Assembly: GCA_963576735.1 (NCBI GenBank)
Contig: OY755198.1
Coordinates: 7,254,001 to 7,318,000 of the forward strand
Origin: Bedellia somnulentella
Taxonomy: Eukaryota > Arthropoda > Insecta > Lepidoptera > Bedelliidae
Length of the DNA: 64,000 nucleotides
Direction of reading: 5' to 3'
Part shown: one piece after another, positions 27,801 through 36,442 of the stretch
How the letters are laid out: the number at the start of each line of letters is the position of its first letter
Numbering within the stretch: the stretch's first letter is position 1
Position numbers and translations under genes: made by a program
Notes under the pieces: model-generated
Database searches by the model: none
Told to the model about the DNA's origin: nothing
Seen by the model: only the letters and a program-made list of their open reading frames with translations

Positions 27801-30800
27801 ATTAACCACCAACCTGATTGATTGGTTGTGATTTATTTCTTTCAAATACAATAATAGGATGAGATATTCCCCACTGACCAACTTATCCGTACAACTAGTT
27901 GTACGGAGGGGAATGCTTTTTGAAAATCCTTCCCCACCGTACAACTAGTTGTACGGTTAATATATTATTATAAGAAAAATACTAAATCGTTCCCCACCGA
28001 CCAACTGTTTTTTTCTTGACAGAAACAAGTAGGTACATGGTATTCATATAGGAATGAGTTTGTAGTTGTAAAATTTTCGCCGGTACAAAAACATCAAGAG
28101 GTAAAATAACTTACAATTTTAAAATAAATTTATGCCATTTTTTACATTTTAAGTACCAGGGTAGCATAAATATAAATGCAGCTTTAATAAAATAAAAAAG
28201 CTAATCTGGTTTTATACAAAAAAATATTTTTCTGCAGTTTTCACTAATTTATAATACCATTTTTAAACTTGAACTCAAATGATCACGCCGCATATTCCCG
28301 AAGGAGATGGCAGAGGTAGCAATACTTCGAGATATCACGTGACTGCTCCACCTAGTGTAGGTACCAACGGTTTGCTTGGACAGTGTAATCACGTGATAGG
28401 CGGCAGGCAAATTAACATTAAATTTAGCAGTTGTAAAATTATCCAGTAAACAGTAAAGTATTTGCAGACGACCAATTTTTGTGAACCCATATAATATAAG
28501 AAAATAGTTTTTTTTTTAGGAATGTAATAAAGACTAGAATTGTAAACTTGATAAAACCAAAACATCGCAAACAAAATTATTCTTTCATCGACATATTACA
28601 ATAGATAATATTTTATTAACGATTCATAATCAATTCATTTTAATGATCAATATAATATATAGCCTTCCGAAATTAGTTTCTGATAATTAAAAAACAAGTT
28701 GTGAGTACTATGCATAGATTTATACCACCCCGGTATGTCACAGAAACGGATAAAAACCGACAACATTTTGCAGCAAATTTTTAAGTTTTTTTACCATATG
28801 ATGTTTTTATACTGACGAAAATTTTACAACTACTTACCCACCCTTTATAAAGATTAGTTGGTCCGTGGGTCACACCCAGTAGTCAAATTTAATCATTCTC
28901 AACCGACCAACTATATAGTTGGTCAGTGGGGAACAGTTTAGTTGGTCGGTTTTGGGTTGTACGGATTTAGTTGGTCGGTGGGGAATACCCCACCCAGGAT
29001 GATCATGAGTGACAATCAAAACTGAGTCCTTTAAATAACTTCTGAACATCACGTGACATTGTCGCTTGATTTTCACAGTACCCATGTTTTGCTTGGACAG
29101 TGTACTCACGTGATAGGGGGCAGGCCTATCGCCGTTCGGTCTGAATACACTGCCACATGATAAGGAATAACTGAGCCGTATGTACTTTCTAACAATGTTT
29201 CCATCACCGTTACCAACCATGACAAATTATATGATGATCACATACATACTCACAACTATAAATCTCTTGAAGGGGTAGCCTGAGCTAGGGAATTAGAAAT
29301 TCCCTAGCCACTTTTGGAAGTTGCGTGGGGAAAAGATGGTAAAATGGTCTCCAGCCGCATCGCCCAAAAATCCCTTAAAAGCCCCTATACCGTTTGTCGC
29401 CTTTTACTTACACCCAACGGAAGAAATGGGGTAGTGCTATTCTAAGCCGACACTACACAGCTATGATGATAAATGAAGATATAATGTTTTTCTATACTTA
29501 CGCAATAATCCATGTAGTGCCGGCTTAGAATGTCACTACTCACGAGTGTCGTAAGAGGCGACTAAGGGTAAGGGACTTTTTCCCATCACCAATGCTACTT
29601 ATTCTCTACCATGTTGTCCCCTATCAACTTCCAAATGCCTCAGAGGAGTTTGTATCTCTGAATCTCTGGCTGGCTCACGGCTATATATCCCAAGAAGGCG
29701 AGCCAGAGCTTCGGACGAAGGAATTGGTCAACCACTTTTGAAAGTTGAATGGGGAAAAGATTGTAAAGTAAAAGTTTTGGGTGATGGGACTCCAATCGCA
29801 TCGCCCAAGTCACTTGCAAACTCAATACCCTTAGTCGCCTATTACGAACACCCATATATAATAATAAGTCATAATATATAAATCAATGTATCCTGATGTA
29901 TTAGTACTTCAGTATGTATCGTAACATATTATATTTTGTACCCTTATACCCTAATGTAATTCTGCCCCTTTCTTTACAACCCAATGTTCTAAATGTGTTT
30001 GCCGTGTAGTGCCGGCTTAGAATGTCAGTACCACTTTCTACCACGGGTGTAGGTAGTAGTGGGTAGGTGACTAAGGGTATGGCACATTTTTAAGTGGGTT
30101 TTGGTCGATGCGGTTGGAGACCCTTCACCAAAGATACATTACTTCTACCATCTTGTCCTTTATCAACTTCAAAATGTGGCGGAGGAGTTTTAAGCTCTAA
30201 AGCTTCGGCTGCCGGTTTTAGGGTTTTATGGCCGTGAGTATATGTATTGCCGTGTAGTGCCGGCTTAGAATGTCGCTACCCCTTTCTACCCACGGGTGTC
30301 GTAAGAGGCGACTAAGGGTATTGGGGCATTTTATTGGATTTTTGGGCGATGCGGTTGGAGAGCCATCACCAAAAACCTTTATTTTTACCATCTTTTCCCC
30401 CACTCAACTTCCAAAAGCGGCTGAGGAATTTATAATTCCTTAGCTCTGGCTACCCCTTCAAGGAAAATATAGCCGTGAGTATACAGGGTGGTTCATTCAA
30501 ATCGGTCAGTATGGGAAAGTCTGAAACTATAAGACATACGAAGATTTGTTCTTAGGAACCATGTCACCGATTTTGATAAAAAGAAAAACTGCATTCATAC
30601 ATTTGAAAAAAAAACTGTACCCAGCTCGGGAATCGAACCCGGTTGTTTTGAAAAAATAAACTTACACTTTTTCTATTTGATATCGATTGTGTAGGTCTTA
30701 AGCTGTAAATGTCTCCATAAAACATGATGTCTAAAATGAATAAAATGCATTGTTTTGACATACTTTAATTTCTCAAAGTAGCTGTTCGAAGTGACCACCG

Positions 30801-33800
30801 TTACAATATTCAACAAGTTCAGGCATGTAAAATTGTCTCTATGACTGTTTGTACCTCTCAACTTATTAATAATAAGTTATTACATACATGCACCGTATCA
30901 TGTGGTTTGCATTCCATTAAACATTTAAGGAAGTTTTGTTATCTACAGTAATTAAACACTAACAATCAATTGAAAAGCCCACTTAAAGTAAGTATGTAGA
31001 TATTGTAGATACACAGACGTGTTAAACCTCATTTGAAAATGGAACGTCTCAGTGTGACTGGCCGAATAGCAATAAAAAGAAAGAAAAAAAAGAAAACTCG
31101 AGTGTCAAATGTTTTGGCGGAAACTGAAAATCAGTACTTCGGTATTTTTGTGTTGGGAAACCCTGAGCAATTAGATTTATTGGAAGCTTACTTTAAAAAC
31201 GACAGAAATTGCTCCCGTGCACTACATTGGTGCCATATCAAATATCCGACACGTATTTTACCTACTCGTAAATATTCATCAAAATTGTTCATAATTTGAA
31301 GACCCATGGAAGTTTTAAGAAGCCAAAAAAAGTAAAACCAAGACAATGTGATGAAAACATGGAAATTGACATTTTAACCTATTTTGAAGCAACACCAGAT
31401 GCCCCCACCCGTAATGTAAGTCGTGATATTCCTGAAATTTCACGTCGGACTATTCAAAGAACCCTAAAGAAACACAAATACAAGTGCTACAAGAATGGAC
31501 ATTGGGTGCAGGCCTTACATGCAGGGGATGATATTAGACTTGAATTTTGTAATTGGTTAAAAGAAACAATGGATCTAGACAGTCATTTTTTAAAGTTTGT
31601 AATATTTTCTGATGAAACTCAATTTTCCAATAACGGAATGTACAATCGTAAAAATCATCACTATAGGAGTCGAGAAAATCCCCTACGAATGCACGAAGGA
31701 CGCCGTCAAGTTAGATTCTCATTTAACTGCTGGGTCGGCCTACTTCACAATGTACTCTTGTTTAAAATTTATGATGGACATTTGGACAGATTCAAGTACC
31801 TTGCAATCTTAGAAGATCTTTTAGAGGCCGTACGAGAAATGTCAGCAGAAGTAAGAGAACAACTTTATTTTCAACAGGACGGAACACCGGCTCACAATAG
31901 TCGCATCGCAAGAGACTTTTTAAATGATAACTTTCCGCGAAAATGGATTGGTACGAACGGCCCTATCAAATGGCCGGCGAGGTCGCCCGATTTAACGCCT
32001 CCAGACTATTTTTTATGGGGTCACGTTAAGGATGAAGTTTACAAAACAAACTATGACACCGTTGAAGACCTAAAAGCAGCCATAGAGTCAATTTTAACGC
32101 AAATTCACCACATCAAGATACAAAACGCAAAAGTAAGATCGTTATCTAAACTTGTCGAAAATTGTATTGAAAAAAATGGTGGTCACTTCAAACACCTACT
32201 TTGAGAAATTAAAGTATGTCAAAACAATGCATTTTATTCATTTTAGACATCATGTTTTATGGAGACATTTACAGCTTAAGACCTACACAATCGATATCAA
32301 ATAGAAAAAGTGTAAGTTTATTTTTTCAAAACAACCGGGTTCGATTCCCGAGCTGGGTACAGTTTTTTTTTCAAATGTATGAATGCAGTTTTTCTTTTTA
32401 TCAAAATCGGTGACATGGTTCCTAAGAACAAATCTTCGTATGTCTTATAGTTTCAGACTTTCCCATACTGACCGATTTGAATGAGCCACCCTGTATGTAT
32501 ATGTATATATGTAAATACTCACGCTTTCCGTTCAACCATATCCTCACTCAGTCGTCTATTCGGTGTGGTTAGCAACTGTTGCAAGGCTCTGTTTCTTGAC
32601 ACAGATTTTGACACCATTCTCTCGAGAAGACATAACTGGGCTGTGTCTTCGTAATCCTGTAACAAATATAACTTTAGAACATCAAAAAAAAAGTCAAAAA
32701 GTTTATTTTTCAAAATAAAGTTAAATACTAACATTTTTTGAACGTCAAAGTTTTAAATTAATCGTTAATCCGTTGCTTCGGAAGGTGTTCGTAAAGAGAA
32801 GAAGCAACAAAGAAACTCTTTACATTCACATTTTTTCAATTTTTTTTTTTTTATACATACATACATATACTCACAGCCATAAATCCCTAAAAAGCCAGAG
32901 CTTTAGAAGCTTAAAACTTCTCAGCCACATTTGGGACAAAATGGTAGAAATAAAGTATCTTTGGTGATGTGTCTCCAACCGCATCGCCCAGAAACCACTT
33001 AAAATGTGCCATACCCTTAGTCACCTACCTACTACTACCTACGCCCGTGGTAGAAAGGGGTACTGACATTCTAAGCCGGCACTACACGGCAAACACATTT
33101 AGAACATTGGGCTGTAAAGAAAGGGGCAGAATTACGTTAGGGTACAAGGGTACAAAATATAATATGTTACGATACATATTGAAGTACTAATACTTCAGAA
33201 TACATTGATTTATATATTAGTTGTATAGTGCTGGCTTAGAATAGCACTACCCCAATTCGACCGGTGGGTGTACGTAAGAGGCGATTAACGGTATTGGGGC
33301 TTTTAAGGGATTTTTGGGCGATGCGGTTGGAGATCCATCACCAACAATCTTTATTTCACCATCTTTTCTCCACGCAACTTCGAAAAGTGGCTGAGGAATT
33401 TCTGATTTCCCAGCTCTGGCTACCCCTTCAAGGGATTTATACATACATACATACATATTCTCACGCCGTTAGTTCCCATTGGGGTAGGCAGAGACTATCG
33501 ATCGCCACTTTGTACAATCCTGGCAAACCTCTCTAGCTTCATTCACATCCATCAATCTTTTCACACATGCTCTTTTATTCTTCGTACTTTGGACACCTGC
33601 CTTTTTGAGCACATTTTCTATTTGATCCAAATGTGTGGATTTATAGCCGTGAGTATATGTATGTATGTATGTTCGGAGGAGCCTACTAAGGGTATTGGGT
33701 TTTTTTAAGGTTCTGGGCAATGCAGAGGGAGACCCATCACCTTAAAACCTTTACTTCACTATCTTTTCCAAATTCAACTTTCAAAGGTGGCTGAGGAATT

Positions 33801-35430
33801 TCTTATTCCGAAGCTCTGGCCCCCCTTCTAGGGTTATATAGCTGTGAGCATATGTATGTAATTAGTGTACAGTGTACAAGGTGATTTGGCCATAGCCCAA
33901 CATGCTGTGCGGGTTGGCAGATTAATGACTACAACCATGATAGTAGCTGGGACCGACTTTCGATAATCAAATGATTCAAGCCTGCAATATCCTAATAACT
34001 AGGTTAAATTTAGGGTTGCCAACCGTACTCTAAAATAGAGTATTGTCCTCTATATCATGTAGTAGTACTCTATAATCTATAACACTAATAAAGTACGCTA
34101 AAATACTCTTTTTTACAAAATGTTTAGTGCACGTCTGTAATAATACGCAAAAACCTTAATCAGAATAAAAAATAATAAAAATTTGTTATATGCCGCAAGA
34201 AATGCTAAAAAATACCTTTTTAAAAGATAAAAATAAATGACACTCTTTTTTATAAGTGCATATACTCTTTATTTACCTCCTTTAAAATCAGATATACTTT
34301 ATTTCTGCTAAAAAGAGTTGGCAACCCTAGTTAAATTATACAAATTAAATTAGTTAGTTTACCCCCAGGGATTGAACCCGAGAGTTCCGCACTTGAAGGC
34401 AAGTGCTTAAACGCAAGACCATGGAGGCAGTTACTTGGAAAATAAAGAATGTATGTTTTAAAGATATATAACATTACCTGTATAATGTCTGTACTGTTTT
34501 CAACATGCTCAGCTGTTTGGGGTAGTGCTGGAAAATATAAAAAGAGGATCATAAATATTTATTCTTAGAAACAAAATATTTCATTTGTTTTTTTTCTTTG
34601 CTACTTGTGGAAGTTAATAAGGGAGAAGATGGTAAAAGTAATCATACATAACATTAAATTATACATTTTTGAATGAACCCACTTCAAAACTGTGTACAAA
34701 GTTAAAAAAACAAGCATTAATGTGGGAATAACATCATATAATTATTATTAGTTCTAACTGGCAAATGAAAATTGAAATTAAAGAAATGTTTTAAACTAGT
34801 GATGGCTTTTGTGAGACCATTAGTAAGTAAGAACACCCATCTTTCATGCAGACAGGCGTGGGTTCAAATTCCGGGGGGGTCTACACCACTTTGTCTTTTA
34901 TAAAGTCTAAACAAAAGTGTGGTTCAATGTTAACAGTGACGGAAAATATTCTGAGGAAAACCCACATGGTTAAGTTGTACAATACAATCATATGTAACAC
35001 TAGCCATCTGCTTCAGGTTCACACATAATATTTTTTTTATTTATTCGGACAACACTGCTCATCCCATATGAAATTAAGCTTGATGTTTATGTACCGTATC
35101 TTTCTTCTAAAAGTTGTTGCATTCCATAGAAAAATATTTGAATCAAATCAATTGTGTTGTTTAACCTGTTCATTACCAACAAACAACTATCTCTCCTTAA
35201 CAATATTTAATACCATTCTGAATAGAAACTACCAGTAAATACTCACAAGTTAATTCTTTGGCTCGCAAAAGTCTGTACTTAGCAGAGAGTAAAGTCAATT
35301 CTTTAATTTTTTTGGTTACGATATTTTCTACATCATCCCCTACACTGGCACAGAAAAGTGCTTCTGATCGAGTCTTTAGATCTTCATCAAACTGTAGGCA
35401 CAGTTCTTTGAGTTGTTTAAATCCAGCCAT
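24806..35430 (-). CDS. Coiled-coil protein, candidate CENP-H kinetochore subunit (5 exons, 234 aa)
   Basis: Exons in coding order: 35430-35247, 34527-34478, 32656-32523, 27170-26979, 24950-24806 (stop TGA). All introns are GT-AG and the joined 705 nt frame is open. The protein starts MAGFKQLKELCLQFDEDLKT and is mostly helical: heptad-like IVTKKIKELTLLSAKYRLLR in exon 1 and IRTLDSELRYLDSLLTEKQR in exon 4. The end reads INAKVDLMRQLIPMLGTGRT, then QYDWLSDPKDVLQAF. A long helix leading into (N/D)W..DP and a final helix is how CENP-H ends, and human CENP-H is 247 residues. CENP-H works with CENP-K in the inner kinetochore, which moths retain although they lack CENP-A. Other coiled-coil kinetochore or spindle proteins are possible. 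The introns are full of transposons; the DD41D element ends 24 nt from the exon 3 donor. Confidence 0.75.
25013..25770. repeat. Inverted pair of family T SINE halves, split by a MITE
   Basis: The left arm (TTACTAATCAATAAAGGAAA...TTTCAACACCAGCGGGAA) and right arm (GGTGTCAAAATTTTTCTTTA...TTGATTAGTAATG) are inverse. The tRNA-like GAGCTATAGTG lies between them, and a MITE (25080-25566) is inserted in the left half. Layout resembles 4125-4315. Confidence 0.6.
25080..25566 (+). mobile_element. MITE family G copy 2, inside a family T SINE
   Basis: Intact ends CGGTATGCAAAG and CTTTGCATACCG, flanked by AATT and AACT. Interrupts the B-box side of the SINE. Confidence 0.8.
25864..26048 (-). repeat. Family A copy 17, internally deleted
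   Basis: Tail CATACATATACTCACGGCTA and head AATGGAGTAGTGC present; the middle is shortened and diverged. Confidence 0.65.
26118..26368 (+). repeat. Family A copy 18 (A1), full length
   Basis: From TGCTGTGTAGTGCCGGCTTA to CCTTGAGTATATGTATGTAC. Confidence 0.85.
26417..26713. mobile_element. MITE with 30 bp inverted ends
   Basis: TTCGGCCGTTCAGAGAATGC at the left and its inverse GCATTCTCTGAACGGCCGAA at the right, extended by TGACG/CTGAC on the inside. GTATA flanks both sides. No coding sequence. Confidence 0.75.
26727..26962 (-). repeat. Family A copy 19, mixed type
   Basis: Inverted; the tail half is A1-like, the head half A2-like (CACCCGTGGGTAGAAAGGGG). It ends 17 nt from exon 4 of the CENP-H-like gene. 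Confidence 0.8.
27229..27370 (-). repeat. Family A copy 20, tail part (A2), interrupted
   Basis: Continues at 27679-27762. The two halves meet exactly across the inserted LINE-tail segment. Confidence 0.7.
27371..27678 (+). mobile_element. LINE 3' UTR fragment inserted in family A copy 20
   Basis: About 308 bp non-coding, CA-rich at the left, ending in an AATAAATAAATA tail typical of CR1/jockey-like 3' ends. The class is inferred from the tail only. Confidence 0.5.
27679..27762 (-). repeat. Family A copy 20, head part (A2)
   Basis: ACCCCATACCCTTAGCAGCC through TAAGCCGGCACTACACGGC. Confidence 0.7.
27866..28987. mobile_element. Non-autonomous element with palindrome-rich ends
   Basis: Left TATTCCCCACTGACCAACTT and right AGTTGGTCGGTGGGGAATA are inverse. 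The unit CCCCACCGACCAACT is repeated several times near each end, with perfect palindromes: CCGTACAACTAGTTGTACGG twice (27887-27906, 27938-27957) and ACCAACTATATAGTTGGT (about 28903-28920). Farther in, GTAGTTGTAAAATTTTCG (about 28063) pairs with its inverse near 28835. No coding sequence, and no clear target duplication. A family B SINE (28272-28410) is nested inside. Confidence 0.7.
28272..28410 (-). repeat. Family B SINE, 3' half, nested
   Basis: TGATCACGCCGCATATTCCC, ATCACGTGACTGCTCC and CAGTGTAATCACGTGATAGG match family B. Confidence 0.65.
29035..29228 (-). repeat. Family B SINE, 3' two-thirds
   Basis: ACTTCTGAACATCACGTGAC through AACAATGTTTCCATCACCGT; lacks the tRNA-like head. Confidence 0.75.
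29242..29464 (-). repeat. Family A copy 21 (A1)
   Basis: Inverted; missing the TTGTTGGTGATGGG segment in the middle. Confidence 0.8.
29512..29671 (+). repeat. Family A copy 22a, head-to-tail partial (A2)
   Basis: GTAGTGCCGGCTTAGAATGT to CTCTGGCTGG. It runs straight into an oppositely oriented copy. Confidence 0.65.
29672..29862 (-). repeat. Family A copy 22b, facing 22a
   Basis: CTCACGGCTATATATCCC tail abuts 22a's tail, giving an inverted pair that could fold back. Confidence 0.65.
29868..30000 (+). repeat. 130 bp segment inverted at 33095-33222
   Basis: ATATAAATCAATGTAT, TCGTAACATATTATATTTTG and CTTTACAACCCAATGTTCTA recur inverted about 3 kb away at roughly 90% identity, next to the same variant family A copy. 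Confidence 0.7.
30001..30247 (+). repeat. Family A copy 23, variant with GTAGGTAGTAG
   Basis: Carries AGGTGACTAAGGGTATGGCA and other changes shared only with the inverted copy at 32856-33093. Confidence 0.8.
30248..30483 (+). repeat. Family A copy 24 (A2), tail split off by the DD41D element
   Basis: Ends GCCGTGAGTATA; the rest of the tail (TATGTATATG) continues after the transposon at 32494. Confidence 0.85.
30484..32493 (+). mobile_element. Tc1/mariner-superfamily DD41D transposon with 316 bp inverted repeats
   Basis: 2010 bp, begins CAGGGTGGTTCATTC and ends GAATGAGCCACCCTG, flanked by TA (30482-30483 and 32494-32495). The inverted repeats are 30484-30799 and 32178-32493, equal in length and nearly identical: a 198 nt stretch is identical at the protein level and only one difference is seen in the outer 80 nt. 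That points to a young insertion. It sits in the tail of a family A copy inside intron 3 of the CENP-H-like gene. Confidence 0.93.
31039..32204 (+). pseudogene. DD41D transposase with one frameshift
   Basis: The first part (31039 to about 31290) is the N-terminal helix-turn-helix region (MERLSVTGRIAIK..., HIKYPTRILPTRKYSSK), DUF4817-like. The rest is in another frame from about 31285 (THGSFKKPKKVKPR) to the TGA... stop at 32204. Catalytic motifs: FVIFSDETQF (first D), YFQQDGTPAHNS (second D) and SPDLTPPDYFLWG (third D), with 41 residues between the second and third, hence DD41D. All catalytic residues are intact; the only defect seen is the single frame change near 31285. The last codons overlap the right inverted repeat. 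Confidence 0.85.
32856..33093 (-). repeat. Family A copy 25, variant matching copy 23
   Basis: Inverted partner of 30001-30247 with the same CACCTACCTACTACTACCTA signature. Confidence 0.8.
33095..33222 (-). repeat. 130 bp segment, inverse of 29868-30000
   Basis: ACATTTAGAACATTGGGCTG through AATACATTGATTTATATATT. Confidence 0.7.
33224..33441 (+). repeat. Family A copy 26 (A1), split by a family C LINE
   Basis: Reads to AGGGATTTATA; the tail resumes at 33637 with GGATTTATAGCCGTGAGTAT. Confidence 0.85.
33442..33636 (-). repeat. Family C LINE 3' end inserted in family A
   Basis: Flanked by the exact 9 bp duplication GGATTTATA (33433-33441, 33637-33645). Encodes [30 protein letters not shown] and AYPNGN. 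Confidence 0.85.
33670..33872 (+). repeat. Family A copy 27, head truncated
   Basis: GGAGCCTACTAAGGGTATTG to GCTGTGAGCATATGTATG. Confidence 0.7.
33888..34002 (-). repeat. Family D SINE, 3' part, split by MITE
   Basis: GGCCATAGCCCAACATGCTG and AAATGATTCAAGCCTGCAAT; the tRNA-like head is at 34365-34435. Confidence 0.7.
34011..34329. mobile_element. hAT-type MITE, 319 bp
   Basis: Ends TAGGGTTGCCAAC and GTTGGCAACCCTA, with an exact 8 bp duplication GTTAAATT (34003-34010, 34330-34337). No coding sequence. Confidence 0.85.
34338..34440 (-). repeat. Family D SINE, tRNA-like head
   Basis: Inverse of a B box (GGGATTGAACCC) and A box (CGCAAGACCATGG). Ends 37 nt before exon 2 of the CENP-H-like gene. 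Confidence 0.65.
34800..35025 (+). repeat. Family B SINE, 5' part, diverged
   Basis: GGTTCAAATTCCGG, TCTACACCACTTTGTCTTTT and AACCCACATGGTTAAGTTGT follow the order of family B. Confidence 0.6.
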
Positions 35431-36027
35431 CGAGGAATAGTAACAAAATTTACTGCTGGCGAGTCTATCTTATAAATAATTAATTTTTAAATTAAAAGTA
35501 ACGTTTAAACTGACTCACACACAACAATAAACAAAACAACTAGGGATGTGAAACTGACAAAACTCTATTTACTCGATATCCATCCCGATTATGCATGGGC
35601 TAGAGTACTTTATATGGGAAGTATTTGATATTTATTTTAAACTTATAACAACACTATCACGCGCCATTATATTCCGCACTTAATAATGTAAACATATATC
35701 TTTACTAGCTTTTTTTTTCTCGCGTCTTCATCCGTTTCGACAATTTTTTTACCATACAATTTGAAAATAAATAATTGTATGTAAATAGTTTCGAAAAAAA
35801 ATCGATTCATTACACTGAATTTCAAAATAAAACGCTAAATTTAATACCTATACAATCTTTTTAACTTATCATACTCCTTGATTGGATTGGATTGATTTTC
35901 TATTCGATATTTCCTTTCGATACTTGGTAAGCATTTACGACTACTATAAACCAAACTCAAAGCAGTAGTTAAAAGAAATCTTAGTTTGAAAGCCGAAATG
36001 TTAATGATTATATTAATGATAAAGTGG
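35431..36027. other. Upstream region of the CENP-H-like gene
   Basis: AT-rich; it should hold the promoter and 5' UTR. I see no clear TATA box at a convincing place and no repeat. Confidence 0.4.
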
Positions 36028-36442
36028 CTTCGTGTCACTGACCTCCATTATACTAAATAAGTACGCTGGAACGGGAACATCCACGCGACACAAAACACCA
36101 GGCTCGGCACGCACGGGATGGGCGTCGGGGTTGCCCCCATGGCCCAGCTTCGTCACAGGGGGGAACGTCCCCCCCGGTCATTGGACACCTCCCCAGGCGA
36201 TAGAGGGGAGGGGTGGCTATCCCCATTTCTGGGGATAGCAACTAAGGAGGGTGAGGTAGGGTGAGGATACGTGTTACGCACCTCACCCTCGGGACTGATG
36301 TTGGGGCAGTTGGAAATGGAAGGGGCGGTCCCCGGGGTCACGTGTCTTGCGACTCCGGGGAGCGCGCGAGTTCCCGAGGCAGCGGTCACCCGTCGGGCGG
36401 TCGTGCGTGTAGCGGGGCGATTCCGCGGAGGTGCTCGTGGTG

